IMG/VR virus record: IMGVR_UViG_3300017989_000057
Span: 1 to 64,000 of that record
Source of the DNA: a virus
DNA length: 64,000 nucleotides
Strand: one strand, 5' to 3'
Part shown: one piece after another, positions 62,010 through 64,000 of the stretch
How positions within the stretch are numbered: position 1 is the first letter of the stretch
Layout: each line of letters starts with the position of its first letter
Made by a program: the position numbers and the translations under genes
The notes under the pieces: model-generated
What the model was told of the DNA's origin: nothing
The model's input: only the letters and a program-made list of their open reading frames with translations
The model's database searches: none

Positions 62010-64000
62010 GTGGCATTTGTACTTGATGTTAATCTCAGAATCCAAGAGATTCTCGGTCTGCAAAAGGTCGAGGCTGCTCTTGGTAAGCTGCAAGGCGCAG
62101 TACAAACTGGCGCGGCGGCTGGGGCTGGCGCTGCGGCTGGCGCTGGCGGTGCAAATGCTATGACGAAGGCGGCTAAGACACAAGCTGCTGCCGCGAATAC
62201 TCTTGCAGCGGCGCAAAACAATGTAACCTCTTCCACTAACAAAATGAGTGCTGCTCAGGGGAAGGCAGCTTCCAGCACGCAACAAGCCTCTGGTGGAATG
62301 AAGAAAGCAGGTCAATCTGCTGAGAGCTTTGCTCATTCAGTTAGAATCGCCGGTAGGCGATATGCTGCGTTTGTTACTGCGACCGCTGCACCGCTTGCTA
62401 TCATTGGTGGTCTGACTAAGGCTACGGCATCGGTTATCGAATTTGACACCGCCATGCTGAAGTTACGACAGATTATGGGCCAGACAGAACAGCAGATCGG
62501 TGGCACAAGAGAAACAATTCTTGATCTTGCATCGAGCACTGGTACGGCTGCTAGCGAGATTGCTCGTGTCGGTAAGATTTTGGCTCAGGCTGGTCAGCGT
62601 GGCGATGTACTAACTGAATCATTAACTGCCTTGTCCAAGGTTCCGCTTACGCCGTCTTTCGAGACCATAGACGCTGCTATCGAAGGTACTATCGCTGCCC
62701 TCAACCAGTTTAATAGTGAGGGGCTGACTACAGCCAATGTTCTTGATGTTATGACTGCGCTATCTAACAAGTTTGCTGCATCATCAGAGGATATCGCTAA
62801 GGGTGTCGCCCGTGGTGGTGCTGCTTTTGAGGCTATTGGTGGTACATTCCAAGAGTTTGCTTCTGTGTTCACTACAATTCGTCAGGCCACGCGAGAAAGT
62901 GCCGAGACGGTCGGTACATTCATGAAGACCATCTCTTCTCGTCTTGCTGATCCGAAAATCGTCAACTTCCTTGAAGGTAAGGGTATCCGCATCTCTGAGG
63001 CTATTGAAGCTGGTAATCCAGTCGAAGCGATTAAGCGGATTGCCGCCACATTAAAAGAAACAGCCAGTATTCAGGATAGAATCGAGATAGGTACCAAGCT
63101 CGGTGGTAGACGACAGATTTCTCGTTTGCTTGCTTTGATCAGCAACATCGACGTACTGGATGAGGCCCTGAAGACTGCTGCCGGATCGAGTGGAGAATTC
63201 GGCAAGATCGCAGAAGAAGGTTTGAAAGGTCTACAAGCGCAACTTAATATCATGGTTCAAGAGTGGAACAAGCTGGTTCAATCATTGGCTGGTCCTGTGT
63301 TTGTTCCATTGATCAAAATGGCTACACAGGCAGGCAAGGCTCTTGCCTATATGGCTGATTTCGCCAAGCCAATTATCCCAGCCCTGACGTATATCGTTGG
63401 ATTTAGCGCTGCATTCAAACTTTTGGCTGTTTCTATCACCAGCGCTGGTAAGGCATTGGCCTTTATGGGCACAGTCGGTCGGACTGTCGGCGGTGGACTT
63501 GCTGCTACTGCTGCTGCCGCTCAGGGTATGGCGCTTGGTGCTGGGGCTGCTGGCGGTGCTGCCGGGGCCACAGCTAGAGAAAGAGTCCAACGACGTTTGG
63601 CTGGTGGCGTTGGGGTGAGCGCTGGTGGCGCTGCTGCTGCCGGGGCTGCGGGCGGGAGACTAACTGGTCTTCGAGGCGCTGCCGCCACCTCGCCAATGGC
63701 TGCTTTGGCTGCATTTGGTGCCATAACTCTCGTAGCTGACAAATTCTCCGACTCTTTAGAAAAAGCTGGTAGTTCAACTGGGGTATTTGCTGCGGAAACC
63801 GCTAAGGCCATCGGTATTATCGGATTGGCTGCTACTGTTCTGTCGGGCAAAGGTCTTGCAGGTGCAATTACAGGCGTTGTAGGAGCACTTGGGTCATTCG
63901 GTGCCGCTCTTGCTGCTGCCGTCGCAGTTTTGGGTGCATTTACATACGCGGCGACCAAAGCTGTTGACATAGACGTACAAGGTATCCTAGATGCGGCTGC
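62010..64000 (+). CDS. tail tape measure protein (partial)
   Basis: The GTG start at 62010 has GGAG upstream, and the gene runs past the end of the window (more than 660 codons). Ala/Gly-rich linker (GAAAGAGAAAGAGGANAM), then the TMP_2-like domain (EFDTAMLKLRQIMGQTEQ, LASSTGTAASEIARVGKILA, RETAETVGT-type loop), and hydrophobic Ala/Gly segments. It sets tail length and may form the DNA channel. Confidence 0.9.
   Translation, partial: MAFVLDVNLRIQEILGLQKVEAALGKLQGAVQTGAAAGAGAAAGAGGANAMTKAAKTQAAAANTLAAAQNNVTSSTNKMSAAQGKAASSTQQASGGMKKAGQSAESFAHSVRIAGRRYAAFVTATAAPLAIIGGLTKATASVIEFDTAMLKLRQIMGQTEQQIGGTRETILDLASSTGTAASEIARVGKILAQAGQRGDVLTESLTALSKVPLTPSFETIDAAIEGTIAALNQFNSEGLTTANVLDVMTALSNKFAASSEDIAKGVARGGAAFEAIGGTFQEFASVFTTIRQATRESAETVGTFMKTISSRLADPKIVNFLEGKGIRISEAIEAGNPVEAIKRIAATLKETASIQDRIEIGTKLGGRRQISRLLALISNIDVLDEALKTAAGSSGEFGKIAEEGLKGLQAQLNIMVQEWNKLVQSLAGPVFVPLIKMATQAGKALAYMADFAKPIIPALTYIVGFSAAFKLLAVSITSAGKALAFMGTVGRTVGGGLAATAAAAQGMALGAGAAGGAAGATARERVQRRLAGGVGVSAGGAAAAGAAGGRLTGLRGAAATSPMAALAAFGAITLVADKFSDSLEKAGSSTGVFAAETAKAIGIIGLAATVLSGKGLAGAITGVVGALGSFGAALAAAVAVLGAFTYAATKAVDIDVQGILDAA

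Overview
This 64 kb window is part of the genome of a large tailed bacteriophage. Complete packaging, capsid and tail genes sit next to an early/metabolic region and a large block of translation genes. The window starts inside a leftward gene and ends inside the tape measure gene, so the genome is longer. The host cannot be read directly. Two weak pointers suggest a planctomycete or a similar environmental bacterium: a small coiled-coil protein (9450-9755) that resembles, from memory, a planctomycetal family, and a secreted collagen-like protein with a C-terminal Cys-Gly/membrane/Arg tail. Both need a database search.

Layout. (1) 1-677: end of a leftward gene, then a control region with eight copies of a GTCCGATAAC-like motif and a promoter. 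(2) 678-9268: a rightward operon of small, tightly overlapping genes: zinc-ribbon proteins, a DEDDh exonuclease, a NUMOD4/HNH endonuclease, a collagen-like exported protein, an ATP-grasp protein and a DUF4406 protein. (3) 17305 down to 9174: a leftward metabolic operon: DNA methyltransferase, a CYTH-kinase fusion, ClpP-like protease, MazG-like and NUDIX hydrolases, a nucleotidyltransferase and an HNH protein. (4) 17306-17460: divergent control region carrying the same GTCCGATA motif. (5) 17461-43105: late genes: a sigma-like factor, probable TerS, glycosyltransferase, GDP-mannose dehydratase, ERCC4 nuclease, TerL, portal, FkbM methyltransferase, protease-scaffold, decoration and major capsid proteins, YWTD-propeller virion proteins, connectors and a probable tail tube protein. 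(6) 43102-58190: an accessory block with a phage tmRNA, 23 tRNA-like genes, RNA ligase, macro domain, phosphoribosyltransferase, radical SAM, DUF4326 and many HNH genes or remnants. (7) 58198-64000: a virion protein, probable tail assembly proteins and the start of the tape measure protein.

Genes working together. Two promoter patterns recur. Class A is TGAAAC or TCGAAC, an 18-bp spacer, then TATAAT. It precedes the early operons, two HNH genes, the tmRNA operon and a DUF4326 unit. Class B is GGTGTATAAT with no recognisable -35 and lies before many late genes. The sigma-like protein at 17615-18172 is a natural candidate for reading class B, as gp55 does in T4; this is inference. The tRNAs, tmRNA, RNA ligase, nucleotidyltransferase, CYTH-kinase and DarG-like macro domain look like a translation-maintenance and counter-defence set. 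At least eleven HNH loci, three of them broken, show heavy invasion by homing endonucleases.
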